Of a DNA stretch of 31,316 nt, positions 1 through 9,130 are shown piece after piece. The stretch lies in contig JAJPEN010000050.1 in NCBI GenBank assembly GCA_021166835.1, forward strand, positions 1 through 31,316, in the 5' to 3' direction. Positions within the stretch are counted from its first letter, which is position 1, and every line of letters starts with the position of its first letter. A program made the position numbers and the translations under genes. Source of the stretch: Burkholderiaceae bacterium (GTDB lineage: Bacteria; Pseudomonadota; Gammaproteobacteria; Burkholderiales; Burkholderiaceae). Below the pieces are notes generated by a model, which ran no database searches, was not told the DNA's origin, and worked only from the letters and a program-made list of their open reading frames with translations.

Positions 1-75
1 GGGGCCGGGGGGGGGCGCGTGCGGGGGGGTTTTACCACCCTCGGCGGGGGGTCCCTTTGTTTGCCCCACCACGCC
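1..75. other. G-rich left edge, probably contig end
   Basis: The first 55 or so bases contain several runs of 5 to 9 G residues on the plus strand and do not resemble the balanced GC-rich sequence that follows. No gene, repeat family or promoter is recognisable. The region lies just downstream of the stop codon of the minus-strand Crp/Fnr gene. The most economical reading is low-quality sequence at an assembly end, not a biological element. Confidence 0.5.
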
Positions 76-750
76 CTAATCCTCGAACTCGCGCAGCCCG
101 TCGACCGACAGCACGGTGACGCCGCCGTAGTCGACCTTCAGCAGGCCGATGCCTTCCAGGCGGCGCAGCGCCTGGTTCACGCGCTGGCGCGACAGGCCGG
201 TGAGGTAGCCGATCTCGCCCTGCGAGATCTCCAGCTTGCGGCCCAGCCCGGGATACAGCAGTGGGTTGAACAGCTGCGCCAGGCAGCGCGCCACGCGTGC
301 GTCGGGGCCGAGCAGGCGGTCGATCTCCACGGTGCCGATGAACTGGCCGAGCCGCTCGTTCAGCTGGATCAGCAGGTAGCGGTTGAACGCGATGCTGGTG
401 TCGAGCAGCCACTGGAAGGTGGCGCGCGGCAGGCAGGCGATGCGGCTTTCGCGCAGCGCGACGCCGTCGTAGCGGCGCGGCTCGTCCTTGAGCATCGAGC
501 CTTCGCCGAACCAGCCGCCGGGCGCAATGCCGGTGAAGGTGACCGTCTTGCCGCCGGACGAGACATTGCTGATCTTGACCAGGCCCTCGACGACGCCGAT
601 CCAGTGCTCGACCGGCTCGCCCTTGCGGCAGACGAAGCCTCCGCAGGCGATGCGGCGTTCGACGAGATCCTCGCGCATCCGCGCATGTTGCGTCGCATCA
701 AGCGCACGCATCCACGGCGACAGTTCGAGCATGTCGTCGAAGGCACTCAA
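76..750 (-). CDS. Crp/Fnr-family transcriptional regulator
   Basis: A 224-residue protein with an N-terminal cyclic-nucleotide-binding-like beta-barrel (roughly residues 20-130, with GGWFGEGSML as the phosphate-binding-cassette-like turn) and a C-terminal Crp-type winged helix. In the winged helix, ISQGEIGYLTGLSRQRVNQAL is the helix-turn-helix. Length fits the family. No N-terminal cysteine cluster of the FNR type is visible, so it is probably not an Fe-S oxygen sensor. The chosen start is TTG at 750, preceded by AGGGGGA at good spacing; an ATG at 732 is the alternative and would give 218 residues. It is divergent from the LIV-type operon and probably controls it. The effector is unknown. Confidence 0.88.
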   Translation of the reverse strand: MSAFDDMLELSPWMRALDATQHARMREDLVERRIACGGFVCRKGEPVEHWIGVVEGLVKISNVSSGGKTVTFTGIAPGGWFGEGSMLKDEPRRYDGVALRESRIACLPRATFQWLLDTSIAFNRYLLIQLNERLGQFIGTVEIDRLLGPDARVARCLAQLFNPLLYPGLGRKLEISQGEIGYLTGLSRQRVNQALRRLEGIGLLKVDYGGVTVLSVDGLREFED

Positions 751-778
751 TGGTCGGATCCCCCTGTTTTCCCTGAGT

Positions 779-796
779 TTGTCGGACGGACGACAA
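779..796. promoter_or_regulatory. Inverted repeat, candidate Crp/Fnr-family operator
   Basis: TTGTCG-GACGGA-CGACAA is a perfect 6-bp inverted repeat with a 6-bp spacer, in the divergent intergenic region between the regulator and the livG-like gene. It keeps the outer TTG/CAA of Crp/Fnr-type sites but is 18 bp overall, longer than the classical 14-bp Fnr box. Its centre (787.5) lies about 41.5 bp before a start site near 829 if TAGACT (817-822) is the -10 box. It would instead overlap the core promoter if TATACT (798-803) is used. Assignment to the neighbouring regulator is inference. Confidence 0.5.
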
Positions 797-797
797 C

Positions 798-822
798 TAT
801 ACTGCGCGGGCTGGCTTAGACT
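798..822 (+). promoter_or_regulatory. Candidate -10 elements of the LIV-type operon promoter
   Basis: TATACT at 798-803 matches the sigma-70 -10 consensus at 5 of 6 positions. TAGACT at 817-822 matches at 4 of 6. Neither has a convincing -35 box at normal spacing, which is compatible with an activator-dependent promoter using the inverted repeat at 779-796. The first gene starts at 896. Confidence 0.35.
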
Positions 823-895
823 GCCCGGTGCAGTGCAGTGCCGGTGCGACGGCGCGCGCGATGCAGGCCGCGACGACGGTTCGGGAGGCAGACAC

Positions 896-1693
896 TTGCA
901 GGGCGAAGGGACTCCGATACTCGAGGCGAAGGCCATCTCGCTGCAGTTCGGCGGCGTGAAGGCGTTGAGCGACGTGAGCTTCCACGTGCGCCAGGGCGAA
1001 CTGTTCTCCATCATCGGACCGAACGGCGCGGGCAAGACCTCGATGCTCAACTGCATCTCGGGCCGTTACTCGCCCACCGCCGGCCAGATCGTCTTCAAGG
1101 GCCGCGACATCACGCGCCTCACGCCGAACCAGCGCGCGCCGCTCGGCCTGGGGCGCACCTTCCAGAACCTCGCGCTGTTCAGCCACATGACCGTGCTCGA
1201 CAACATCATGGTCGGGCGCCATCACCTGCTGAAGAACAACTTCCTCAGCGGCGCGCTGTACTGGTTCGGCGGCGCGCAGAAGGAAGAGCTCGAGCACCGG
1301 CGCCACGTCGAGGACATCATCGACTTCCTCGAGATCAGCCACATCCGCAAGGCGCTGGCCGGCACGCTCTCCTACGGCCTGCGCAAGCGCGTCGAGCTCG
1401 CCCGCGCGATCGCGGTCAAGCCCGACCTGATCCTGCTCGACGAGCCGATGGCCGGCATGAACCTCGAGGAGAAAGAGGACATGGCGCGCTATGTCGTCGA
1501 CCTCAACGAGGAATGGGGCATGACGGTGATCATGATCGAGCACGACATGGGCGTGGTCATGGACATCTCCCATCGCGTGATGGTGCTCGACTTCGGGCGG
1601 GTCATCGCCGACGGCCTGCCGCACGAGATCATGGACAACGAGCACGTCAAGCGTGCCTACCTCGGCGTCGAGGACGAAGCGGGAGCCGCCTGA
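896..1693 (+). CDS. LIV-type ABC transporter ATP-binding protein (LivG-like)
   Basis: This 265-residue cytoplasmic ATPase energises uptake by a branched-chain-amino-acid-type (HAAT) ABC importer. Walker A GPNGAGKT is at residues 41-48, the signature LSYGLRKRVELARA starts at 158, Walker B LILLDEP is at 178-184 and the switch histidine is H216. The long region between Walker A and the signature is typical of LivG rather than LivF. The start is TTG at 896 because GGGAGG lies 7 bp upstream and the conserved fold begins straight after; no ATG is suitably placed. It is the first gene of the operon and its TGA directly abuts the ATG of the acyl-CoA ligase. Given its ligase neighbours, the cargo is more likely an organic acid than an amino acid. 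Confidence 0.93.
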   Translation: MQGEGTPILEAKAISLQFGGVKALSDVSFHVRQGELFSIIGPNGAGKTSMLNCISGRYSPTAGQIVFKGRDITRLTPNQRAPLGLGRTFQNLALFSHMTVLDNIMVGRHHLLKNNFLSGALYWFGGAQKEELEHRRHVEDIIDFLEISHIRKALAGTLSYGLRKRVELARAIAVKPDLILLDEPMAGMNLEEKEDMARYVVDLNEEWGMTVIMIEHDMGVVMDISHRVMVLDFGRVIADGLPHEIMDNEHVKRAYLGVEDEAGAA

Positions 1694-3655
1694 ATGCAGC
1701 CCGAGTACGGCGACGTCGTCCTGCACGACACCTTCCCGAAGCTGCTGGTGCACAACGCGACGCACTGGCCCGGCGAGGTTGCGCTGCGCGAGAAGGAATT
1801 CGGCATCTGGAACGAGTTCACCTGGTCCGACTACCTGGCCCGGGTGAAGGAAATCGCGCTCGGCCTTCACGGGCTGGGCGTGCGCCGTGGCGAGGCGGTG
1901 AGCCTCATCGGCAAGAACCGGCCCGAGATGCTCTGGGGCGAGATCGCGGCGCACGTGATCGGCTGCATGACGCTGGGCATCTACCACGATGCGCTGAACC
2001 AGGAAGTCGCCTACCTGCTCGACCACGCGCAGGTGCGCATCGTGCTGGCCGAAGACGAAGAGCAGGTCGACAAGCTGCTCGAAGTCGCCGAAGCCTCGGC
2101 CACGAAGATCGAGCGGATCATCTACTTCGACCCGCGCGGCATGCGCAAGTACGACGATCCGCGGCTGATGAGCTGGGAAGAGCTCAAGGCAGTGGCGGCG
2201 AAGGTCGAGGCTGCCGATCCCGGTCGCTTCGCGGCCGAGGTGGCGCTGGGCAAGGGCGAGGACGTCGCCGTGCTGTGCACCACCTCGGGCACCGTCTCGA
2301 ACCCGAAGATGGCGATGCTGCAGTCGGGGCCGTTCCTCGCGCACTGCCTGTCGTACCTGCGCGCCGACCCGAAGCTGCCCACCGACAACTACGTGTCGGT
2401 GCTGCCGCTGCCGTGGATCATGGAGCAGGTCTACGCGGTGGCGCAGGCGCTGATCTCGCGCATCACGGTGAACTTCGTCGAGGAGCCCGAGACGATGATG
2501 GCCGACCTGCGCGAGATCGGCCCCACTTTCGTGCTGCTCGCGCCGCGCGTCTGGGAGCAGATCGCCGCCGACGTGCGCGCCCGCGTCATGGACGCCACGC
2601 CGTTCAAGCAGAAGATGTTCGACTGGGGCATGAAGCTCGGGCTGGCTGCGCTCGGCCAGCGCCGGCGCTCGAAGCTCGCCGACCTCATCCTGTTCAAGGC
2701 GCTGCGCGACCGGCTCGGCTTCACCTACCTGAAGTCGGCGGCCACCGGCGGCGCGGCGCTCGGCCCCGACACGTTCCGCTTCTTCCAGGCGATGGGCGTG
2801 CCGCTGCGCCAGATCTACGGGCAGACCGAGCTGTCGGGCGCGTACACGATCCACCGGCCCGACGACGTCGACTTCGACAGCGTGGGCGTGCCGTTCGACA
2901 CCTCCGAAGTGCGCATCGACAACCCCGACCCCAACGGCGTCGGCGAGATCGTCGCGCGCAGCGCCGGCACCTTCCTCGGCTTCTACAGGAACGAGGAGGC
3001 CACCCTCGCCGACCTGCGCGACGGCTGGATGCATACCGGCGACGCCGGTTACATCAAGAAGGAAAACGGCCACCTGGTGGTCATCGACCGCATCAAGGAC
3101 CTCGCCACCACGTCCACCGGCACGCGCTTCTCGCCGATGTTCATCGAGAACAAGCTCAAGTTCTCGCCGTTCATCGCCGAGGCGGTGATCCTCGGCCACG
3201 ACAAGCCCTACCTCACCGCGGTCATCTGCATCCGTTACTCGATCGTCTCCAAGTGGGCCGAGCAGCGCGGCATCGCGTTCACCAACTACACCAGCCTCGC
3301 GGCGCAGCCGCGCGTCTACCGGCTGCTGCGCGATGAGGTCGAGAAGGTCAACGCGTCGCTGCCCGAGCCGCAGCGCATCCACAAGCTGGTGCTGCTCTAC
3401 AAGGAGCTCGACGCCGACGACGGCGAGCTCACGCGCACCCGCAAGGTGCGCCGCGGCGTCATCAACGAGAAGTACGCCGACATCATCGAAGCGATCTACT
3501 CCGACCGGGAGACGGTGCACGTCGACACGACGATCACCTTCCAGGACGGCACCACGTCGCGGATCCGCACCGACCTGGTGCTCGAGACGCTGATCGAGCC
3601 GCCGCGGCCGTCGAAGCCGGCGCCGGCCGAGCCCGCGGAACTGGAGGTGCGATGA
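1694..3655 (+). CDS. Long-chain-type acyl-CoA synthetase (AMP-forming)
   Basis: A 653-residue adenylate-forming enzyme of the long-chain fatty acyl-CoA ligase (FAA1/FadD15-like) type, expected to form an acyl-AMP and then an acyl-CoA. Visible motifs are the phosphate-binding loop around residues 195-205 (TTSGTVSNPK), YGQTELSG near 375, HTGDAGY near 455, DRIKD soon after, and the C-terminal TRTRKVRRGVI carrying the candidate catalytic lysine. The loop is unusual in having TSGTVSNPK rather than TSGTTGxPK. The ATG directly follows the stop of the livG-like gene, and the 3' end overlaps livH by ATGA. Being embedded among transporter genes, it probably traps the imported acid as its CoA ester. The substrate cannot be told from sequence; an aromatic or hydrophobic acid is likely. 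Confidence 0.88.
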   Translation: MQPEYGDVVLHDTFPKLLVHNATHWPGEVALREKEFGIWNEFTWSDYLARVKEIALGLHGLGVRRGEAVSLIGKNRPEMLWGEIAAHVIGCMTLGIYHDALNQEVAYLLDHAQVRIVLAEDEEQVDKLLEVAEASATKIERIIYFDPRGMRKYDDPRLMSWEELKAVAAKVEAADPGRFAAEVALGKGEDVAVLCTTSGTVSNPKMAMLQSGPFLAHCLSYLRADPKLPTDNYVSVLPLPWIMEQVYAVAQALISRITVNFVEEPETMMADLREIGPTFVLLAPRVWEQIAADVRARVMDATPFKQKMFDWGMKLGLAALGQRRRSKLADLILFKALRDRLGFTYLKSAATGGAALGPDTFRFFQAMGVPLRQIYGQTELSGAYTIHRPDDVDFDSVGVPFDTSEVRIDNPDPNGVGEIVARSAGTFLGFYRNEEATLADLRDGWMHTGDAGYIKKENGHLVVIDRIKDLATTSTGTRFSPMFIENKLKFSPFIAEAVILGHDKPYLTAVICIRYSIVSKWAEQRGIAFTNYTSLAAQPRVYRLLRDEVEKVNASLPEPQRIHKLVLLYKELDADDGELTRTRKVRRGVINEKYADIIEAIYSDRETVHVDTTITFQDGTTSRIRTDLVLETLIEPPRPSKPAPAEPAELEVR

Positions 3656-4545
3656 ACACCGACCTGCTGGTCCAGCTGATCGTCAACGGCCTCATCATCG
3701 GCACGCTCTACGGCGTGGTGGCGATGTGCTTCGTGCTGATCTACAAGTCGACCCAGATCGTCAACTTTGCGCAGGGCGAGTTCCTGCTGATCGGCGCCTG
3801 GGTCTGCTGGTGGATGCTCACCTACTGGCAGCTGCCGTTCTGGATCGGCTTTCCGATCACGCTCGCGTTCATGATGGTGTTCGGGGTGTTGCTGCAGGTG
3901 ATCGTGCTCAGGCCGATGATCGGCGAACCGATCATCTCGGTGATCATGGTCACGATCGGCCTGTCGATCTTCTTCTCGGCGATGATGAAGTGGATCTTCG
4001 GCGTCTGGGCCAAGCCCTACCCGGAGGTGTTCGGCACCAAGGCGGTGAACATCCTCGGGCTGAACGTGCAGACGCCGTACGTGATGTCGATGGTGATCTC
4101 GCTGCTGATCATGGCGGGCTTCGCGTGGTTCTTCAAGTTCTCGCGGCTGGGCCTGGCGATGCGCGCCACCGCATTCAACCAGCAGGTCGCGCAGAGCCTG
4201 GGCATCTCGGTGAAGTCGGTGTTCGCGATGGCCTGGGCGATCTCGGCGATGGTCTCGGCGCTGGCCGGCGTGGTCGTGGGCATGGTCAACGGCGTGTCCT
4301 CGGCGCTGTCGTTCTTCGGCATCAAGGTGTTCCCGGTGGTGATCCTGGGCGGGCTCGACTCGATCGTCGGCGCGATCCTGGGCGGACTGATCATCGGCGT
4401 GCTCGAGAACGTGGCCGAGTTCGTCGACAGCCAGTACCTGAACGTGGGCAACCTGTACACCGTCGCGCCGTTCTACGCGCTGATCGTCATCCTGATGATC
4501 AAGCCGTACGGGCTGTTCGGCACCAGGCAGATCGAGAGGGTTTGA
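3652..4545 (+). CDS. LIV-type ABC transporter permease (LivH-like)
   Basis: A 297-residue inner-membrane permease with about eight hydrophobic segments. LivH hallmarks are the N-terminal NGLIIGTLYGVVAM, the NFAQGEFLLIGA segment, GLAMRATAFNQQVAQSLGI in the cytoplasmic coupling region that contacts the ATPase, and the C-terminal VILGGLDSIVGAILGGLIIG. Its ATG overlaps the stop of the preceding ligase (ATGA), so the two are probably translationally coupled. It should form a heterodimeric channel with the next gene, livM. Confidence 0.94.
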   Translation: MNTDLLVQLIVNGLIIGTLYGVVAMCFVLIYKSTQIVNFAQGEFLLIGAWVCWWMLTYWQLPFWIGFPITLAFMMVFGVLLQVIVLRPMIGEPIISVIMVTIGLSIFFSAMMKWIFGVWAKPYPEVFGTKAVNILGLNVQTPYVMSMVISLLIMAGFAWFFKFSRLGLAMRATAFNQQVAQSLGISVKSVFAMAWAISAMVSALAGVVVGMVNGVSSALSFFGIKVFPVVILGGLDSIVGAILGGLIIGVLENVAEFVDSQYLNVGNLYTVAPFYALIVILMIKPYGLFGTRQIERV

Positions 4546-4546
4546 G

Positions 4547-5632
4547 TTGGCGACCACTTCGTCCGCACTGATTCCCTGCGGCCAGTTCAAGACTGCGTAC
4601 CGCACGGACACCACGATCTTCCCGACGCCGGTCGCCCGGGCGGTGGCGATCGCGGCGGTGGTGCTGCTGTGCCTTGCACCGCTGAAGATCAGCGGCGTCG
4701 AACTGCTCAGCAAGTACCAGCTCAACCTGCTGATCCAGATCGGCTACTACGGCATCGCCGCGCTCGGCATCAACATCCTCGTCGGCTTCACCGGGCAGAT
4801 CTCGCTCGGGCACGCGGCGTTCTTCGGCTTCGGCGCGTTCGCGTCGGCGTGGCTGAGCAACTCGTTCGGCGTGCCGGTGTTCTGGGCGATTCCGCTGGCG
4901 GGCGTGCTGACCACGCTGGTCGGGCTGCTGTTCGGCATCCCGGCCGCGCGGATCAAGGGGCTCTACCTGGCGATCGCCACGTTCGCGGCGCAGTTCATCC
5001 TCGAAGACTTCTTCGCGCGCGCCAAGTGGTTCACCGGCGGTTCGGCCGGCACGCTGGCGCAGCCGTTCAGCATCTTCGGTTACGAAATCTCCGGCGACCA
5101 CGGCTACTTCTACGTGGTGCTCGCCTACGTCGTGCTGATGTACCTGCTCGGCACCAACCTGCTGCGCAGCCGCGACGGGCGCGCGTTCGTCGCGGTGCGC
5201 GATCACTACCTGTCGGCCGAGGTGATGGGCATCGGCCTCACCCGCTACCGGGTGCTCTCGTTCGGCATTTCGGCGTTCTACGCCGGCATCGGCGGCGCGC
5301 TGTTCGGCCACTACCTCGGCTACGTGTCTTCCGAGGCGTTCACCATCCTGTTGTCGATCCAGTTCCTCGGCATGATCATCATCGGCGGGCTCGGAAGCGT
5401 GATGGGCACGCTGCTCGGCACGGCGTTCATGGTGCTGCTGCCCGAGGGCATCGGGGCGCTGTCGCGCGGCCTGGGTGGCGTGTTCCCGGCGCTCACCGAG
5501 GGGCTCGCCTTCCTGAAGGAGGGCGCGATCGGCCTCGTGATCGTCCTGTTCCTGATCTTCGAGCCCGACGGGCTCGCGCATCGCTGGAAGATGATCAAGA
5601 CGTACTGGAAGCTGTACCCGTTCTCTTACTAG
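4547..5632 (+). CDS. LIV-type ABC transporter permease (LivM-like)
   Basis: A 361-residue inner-membrane permease. A polar N-terminal extension of about 30 residues precedes the first hydrophobic helix. The LivM signature GFTGQISLGHAAFFGFGA lies near residues 80-100, and GLGSVMGTLLGTAFMV and the closing IFEPDGLAHRW are typical. The start is TTG at 4547, one base after the livH stop, with GAGAGGG 6 bp upstream. It pairs with LivH. The weaker start codon may keep LivM and LivH in balance, although this is only inference. Confidence 0.93.
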   Translation: MATTSSALIPCGQFKTAYRTDTTIFPTPVARAVAIAAVVLLCLAPLKISGVELLSKYQLNLLIQIGYYGIAALGINILVGFTGQISLGHAAFFGFGAFASAWLSNSFGVPVFWAIPLAGVLTTLVGLLFGIPAARIKGLYLAIATFAAQFILEDFFARAKWFTGGSAGTLAQPFSIFGYEISGDHGYFYVVLAYVVLMYLLGTNLLRSRDGRAFVAVRDHYLSAEVMGIGLTRYRVLSFGISAFYAGIGGALFGHYLGYVSSEAFTILLSIQFLGMIIIGGLGSVMGTLLGTAFMVLLPEGIGALSRGLGGVFPALTEGLAFLKEGAIGLVIVLFLIFEPDGLAHRWKMIKTYWKLYPFSY

Positions 5633-5660
5633 CCACGACCCCCAGGAGAGGAGCACCGAA

Positions 5661-6899
5661 ATGAAGGGCACCCTGTTTTCCGCCGCGGCTGCGGCTGCGG
5701 TCCTGATCGGCGCCGGCCCGGCCGCCGCCCAGGGCATCTTCGTCGGCCACATCGCCGACTACACCGGCGCGACGTCCGACGTCGGCAAACCCTATGGCCA
5801 GGGCGTGGCCGACGCGCTCGCCTACGTGAACTCCCACGGCGGCGTGAACGGCAAGAAGATCGACTTCGAGACGGTCGACTACAGCTACGAGATCCCGCGC
5901 GCGATCGCCACCTACAAGAAGTGGACCGGCTCGCAGAAGGTCGCGGCGATCCAGGGCTGGGGCACCGGCGACACCGAGGCGATGGTCACCTTCGTCGCCA
6001 AGGACGAGATCCCCTACTTCTCGGCCTCGTACTCGGGCCACCTCACCGATCCGTCGGGCAAGGGCACGCACGGCTCGAAGCCGGCGCCGTACAACTTCTT
6101 CTACGGCCCGTCGTACACCGACGCATGCCGCGCGCTGGTGCAGTGGGCCGCATCCGACGCGAAGAAGAGGAACATCGCCTCGCCGAAGTTCGTGCACATG
6201 GGCGACAACCACCCGTACCCGAACGCGCCGAAGGCCGCCTGCGGCGAATACGCCAAGGAGATGGGCTTCGCGATCGTTCCCCCGATCCAGTACTCGCTCA
6301 AGCCCGGCGACTTCAAGGCCCAGTGCCTGAGCCTGAAGGAGTCCGGCGCCAACTACGCGTTCCTCGCCAACACCGGCGGCTCGACGATCTCGCTGCTGAA
6401 GTCGTGCGAGACGGTCGGCGTGGACACCCAGTTCCTGGGCAACGTCTGGGCGATGGACGAGAACGCGCTGAAGGCCGCGGGCGACGCTGCCAACGGCGTG
6501 GTGTTCGTCGTGGGTGCGGCCGACTGGAAATCGACTGCGCCGGGCATGAAGACGGTGCGAGAGATCTCGAAGGTCTCCGATGCCTCGGGCAACATGTACC
6601 GGCCGGTGCACTACATGCGCGGCATCTGCTCGGTCTACTACATGCGCGACGCGATGGCCGTGGCCGACAAGGCGGGCGGCGTCACCGGCCCGAACATCAA
6701 GAAGGCGATGGAGCAGATGAAGGACCACGTCCCGGCCGAGCTGCAGGGCGTGTGCATTCCTTCCACGTGGACTCCGGAAGACCACCGCGGCACGACGACG
6801 GTGTTCATCTACCGGGCCAACTCGAAGGGCGGTGCCCAGAGCATCGAGAAGATCGGCGAGTCGGTGATCCCGCGCAAGCCGGAGTGGCTCGGCTGGTGA
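5661..6899 (+). CDS. LIV-type ABC transporter periplasmic substrate-binding protein
   Basis: A 412-residue periplasmic binding protein of the Leu/Ile/Val (type I) fold. The N-terminus is a clear Sec signal peptide, with positive residue K2, an alanine-rich core and cleavage probably after AAA near residue 23. The mature protein starts QGIFVGHIADYTGATSD, the usual position of the first ligand-contacting strand. The start is supported by AGGAGAGG just upstream. It is the specificity component of the importer. Unlike canonical LivK (about 345-370 residues) it is longer, as in homologues associated with aromatic or other organic acids. The ligand is unknown. Confidence 0.92.
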   Translation: MKGTLFSAAAAAAVLIGAGPAAAQGIFVGHIADYTGATSDVGKPYGQGVADALAYVNSHGGVNGKKIDFETVDYSYEIPRAIATYKKWTGSQKVAAIQGWGTGDTEAMVTFVAKDEIPYFSASYSGHLTDPSGKGTHGSKPAPYNFFYGPSYTDACRALVQWAASDAKKRNIASPKFVHMGDNHPYPNAPKAACGEYAKEMGFAIVPPIQYSLKPGDFKAQCLSLKESGANYAFLANTGGSTISLLKSCETVGVDTQFLGNVWAMDENALKAAGDAANGVVFVVGAADWKSTAPGMKTVREISKVSDASGNMYRPVHYMRGICSVYYMRDAMAVADKAGGVTGPNIKKAMEQMKDHVPAELQGVCIPSTWTPEDHRGTTTVFIYRANSKGGAQSIEKIGESVIPRKPEWLGW

Positions 6900-6973
6900 T
6901 CGCTGCCGGCTTCCCTTCCGCGGCCGCCGGCGGCGCGGAAGGGAAGCGGCCGGTCGCAGCAAGCAACACAACC

Positions 6974-7810
<837 letters not shown>

Positions 7811-7852
7811 CCGAGCATGAGTGCGAGCGTGACCCCGGGCGCGAAGGTGACG

Positions 7853-9112
7853 ATGAGCGATTATTTCGACTCCCTCGAAACGCGTCCGGCCGAGGCGCGC
7901 GAGGGCGCGCTGATGGCGCGCCTGCCCTCGCTCATCGAGCACGCGAAGGCCAACGCGCGCGGATGGGCGAAGCAGCTTGCCGGCGTCGAGCCGCGCGAGA
8001 TCTCCTCGCGCAAGGCGCTGGCGCAGCTTCCGGTGCTGCGCAAGAGCGGGCTGAAGGCGCTGCAGGAGGAAGACCCGCCCTTCGGCGGCTTCGTCACGGT
8101 CGAGCCGGGACGCCTGTCCCGACTGTTCCTGTCGCCCGGCCCGATCTTCGATGCCGAAGGCGCCGGCGACGATCCCTGGCGCGCGGCGCGCGCGCTGCAC
8201 GCGGCGGGCATCCGCGCCGGGCACGTCGTGCAGAACTGCTTCGGCTATCACCTGACGCCCGGGGCGTGGATGATCGACGGCGCGGCGAGAAAGATCGGCT
8301 GCGCGGTGGTCCCGGCCGGCGTCGGGCAGATCGAGCAGCAGATCGAGATCATCCGCACGCTGGCGCCCGACGCCTACACCGGAACGCCTTCGTTCCTGCG
8401 AATGATCGTCGAGAAGGCGCTCGAGGCCGCGCTCGACATCTCGAACCTGAAGCGCGCGCTGCTGGCCGCCGAGGCGCTGCCGACGAGCCTGCGCAGCTGG
8501 TTCCGCGAGCACGGCATCGACACGGTGCTGCAGTGGTACGGCACGGCCGACGTAGGCCTGATCGCCTACGAGTCGACGGCGATGGAAGGCATGATCCTCG
8601 ACGAGGAGCTGATCCTCGAGATCGTGCGGCCGGGCACCGGCGAGCCGGTGTCCGACGGCGAGGTGGGCGAGGTCGTCGTCACCAGCTTCAACCCCGTCTA
8701 TCCGCTGATCCGCTTCGGCACCGGCGATCTGTCCGCGGTGCTGTCCGGAATATCGCCCTGCGGGCGCACCAACGTGCGCATCCGCGGCTGGCTGGGGCGA
8801 GCGGACCAGACGACGAAGGTGCGCGGGATGTTCGTGCATCCGGAGCAGGTCGCCGAGGTCGCGAGCCGTTTTCCCCAGGTGCGCCGTGCGCGTCTCGTCA
8901 TCGAGGGCGAGCGCGCCGACGACCGGATGACGCTCACCTGCGAGCTCGCCGACGATGCGTCGCTGGGCGCGGACGACCGCGAAGCGCTTGCCGCGCGGCT
9001 GGCCGGCGCGCTGCGCGACGTCACGAAGCTGCGCGGCGAGGTCCGGCTTGTCGCGCCCGGTGCGCTGCCGAACGACGGCAAGGTGATCGAGGACGCGCGC
9101 GGCTACGACTGA
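7853..9112 (+). CDS. PaaK-like adenylate-forming protein with degenerate P-loop
   Basis: A 419-residue homologue of phenylacetate-CoA ligase (PaaK). The N-terminus MSDYFDSLETR, the helix ending LIEHAKANARGWAK, the WYGTADVGLI segment, IRFGTGDL, RADQTTKVRGMFVHPEQV and the C-terminal lysine region (NDGKVIEDARGYD) follow the PaaK layout. In place of the SSGTTGKPT phosphate-binding loop there is LSPGPIFDAEG (about residues 93-103), so classical ATP binding is doubtful. The ATG at 7853 has GAAGGTGA upstream and gives the family-like N-terminus; ATG 7817 is a poorer alternative. It is last in the importer operon. It may be a ligase of altered chemistry, or a binding or accessory protein. Confidence 0.82.
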   Translation: MSDYFDSLETRPAEAREGALMARLPSLIEHAKANARGWAKQLAGVEPREISSRKALAQLPVLRKSGLKALQEEDPPFGGFVTVEPGRLSRLFLSPGPIFDAEGAGDDPWRAARALHAAGIRAGHVVQNCFGYHLTPGAWMIDGAARKIGCAVVPAGVGQIEQQIEIIRTLAPDAYTGTPSFLRMIVEKALEAALDISNLKRALLAAEALPTSLRSWFREHGIDTVLQWYGTADVGLIAYESTAMEGMILDEELILEIVRPGTGEPVSDGEVGEVVVTSFNPVYPLIRFGTGDLSAVLSGISPCGRTNVRIRGWLGRADQTTKVRGMFVHPEQVAEVASRFPQVRRARLVIEGERADDRMTLTCELADDASLGADDREALAARLAGALRDVTKLRGEVRLVAPGALPNDGKVIEDARGYD

Positions 9113-9130
9113 GGTCGTCGCTGCGTCGGA

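Noticed and set aside
797..3520. A 907-codon open frame antisense to the livG and ligase genes
   Set aside because: The translation is Arg/Asp/Val/His-rich low complexity without domains. The plus strand encodes two clear families here. It is the usual shadow frame of GC-rich coding DNA.
6896..6973. GTG start at 6896 for the livF-like gene
   Set aside because: It overlaps the preceding stop neatly but adds an Ala/Gly-rich 26-residue leader not expected in LivF. ATG 6974 gives a more normal protein, although its ribosome binding site is weak.
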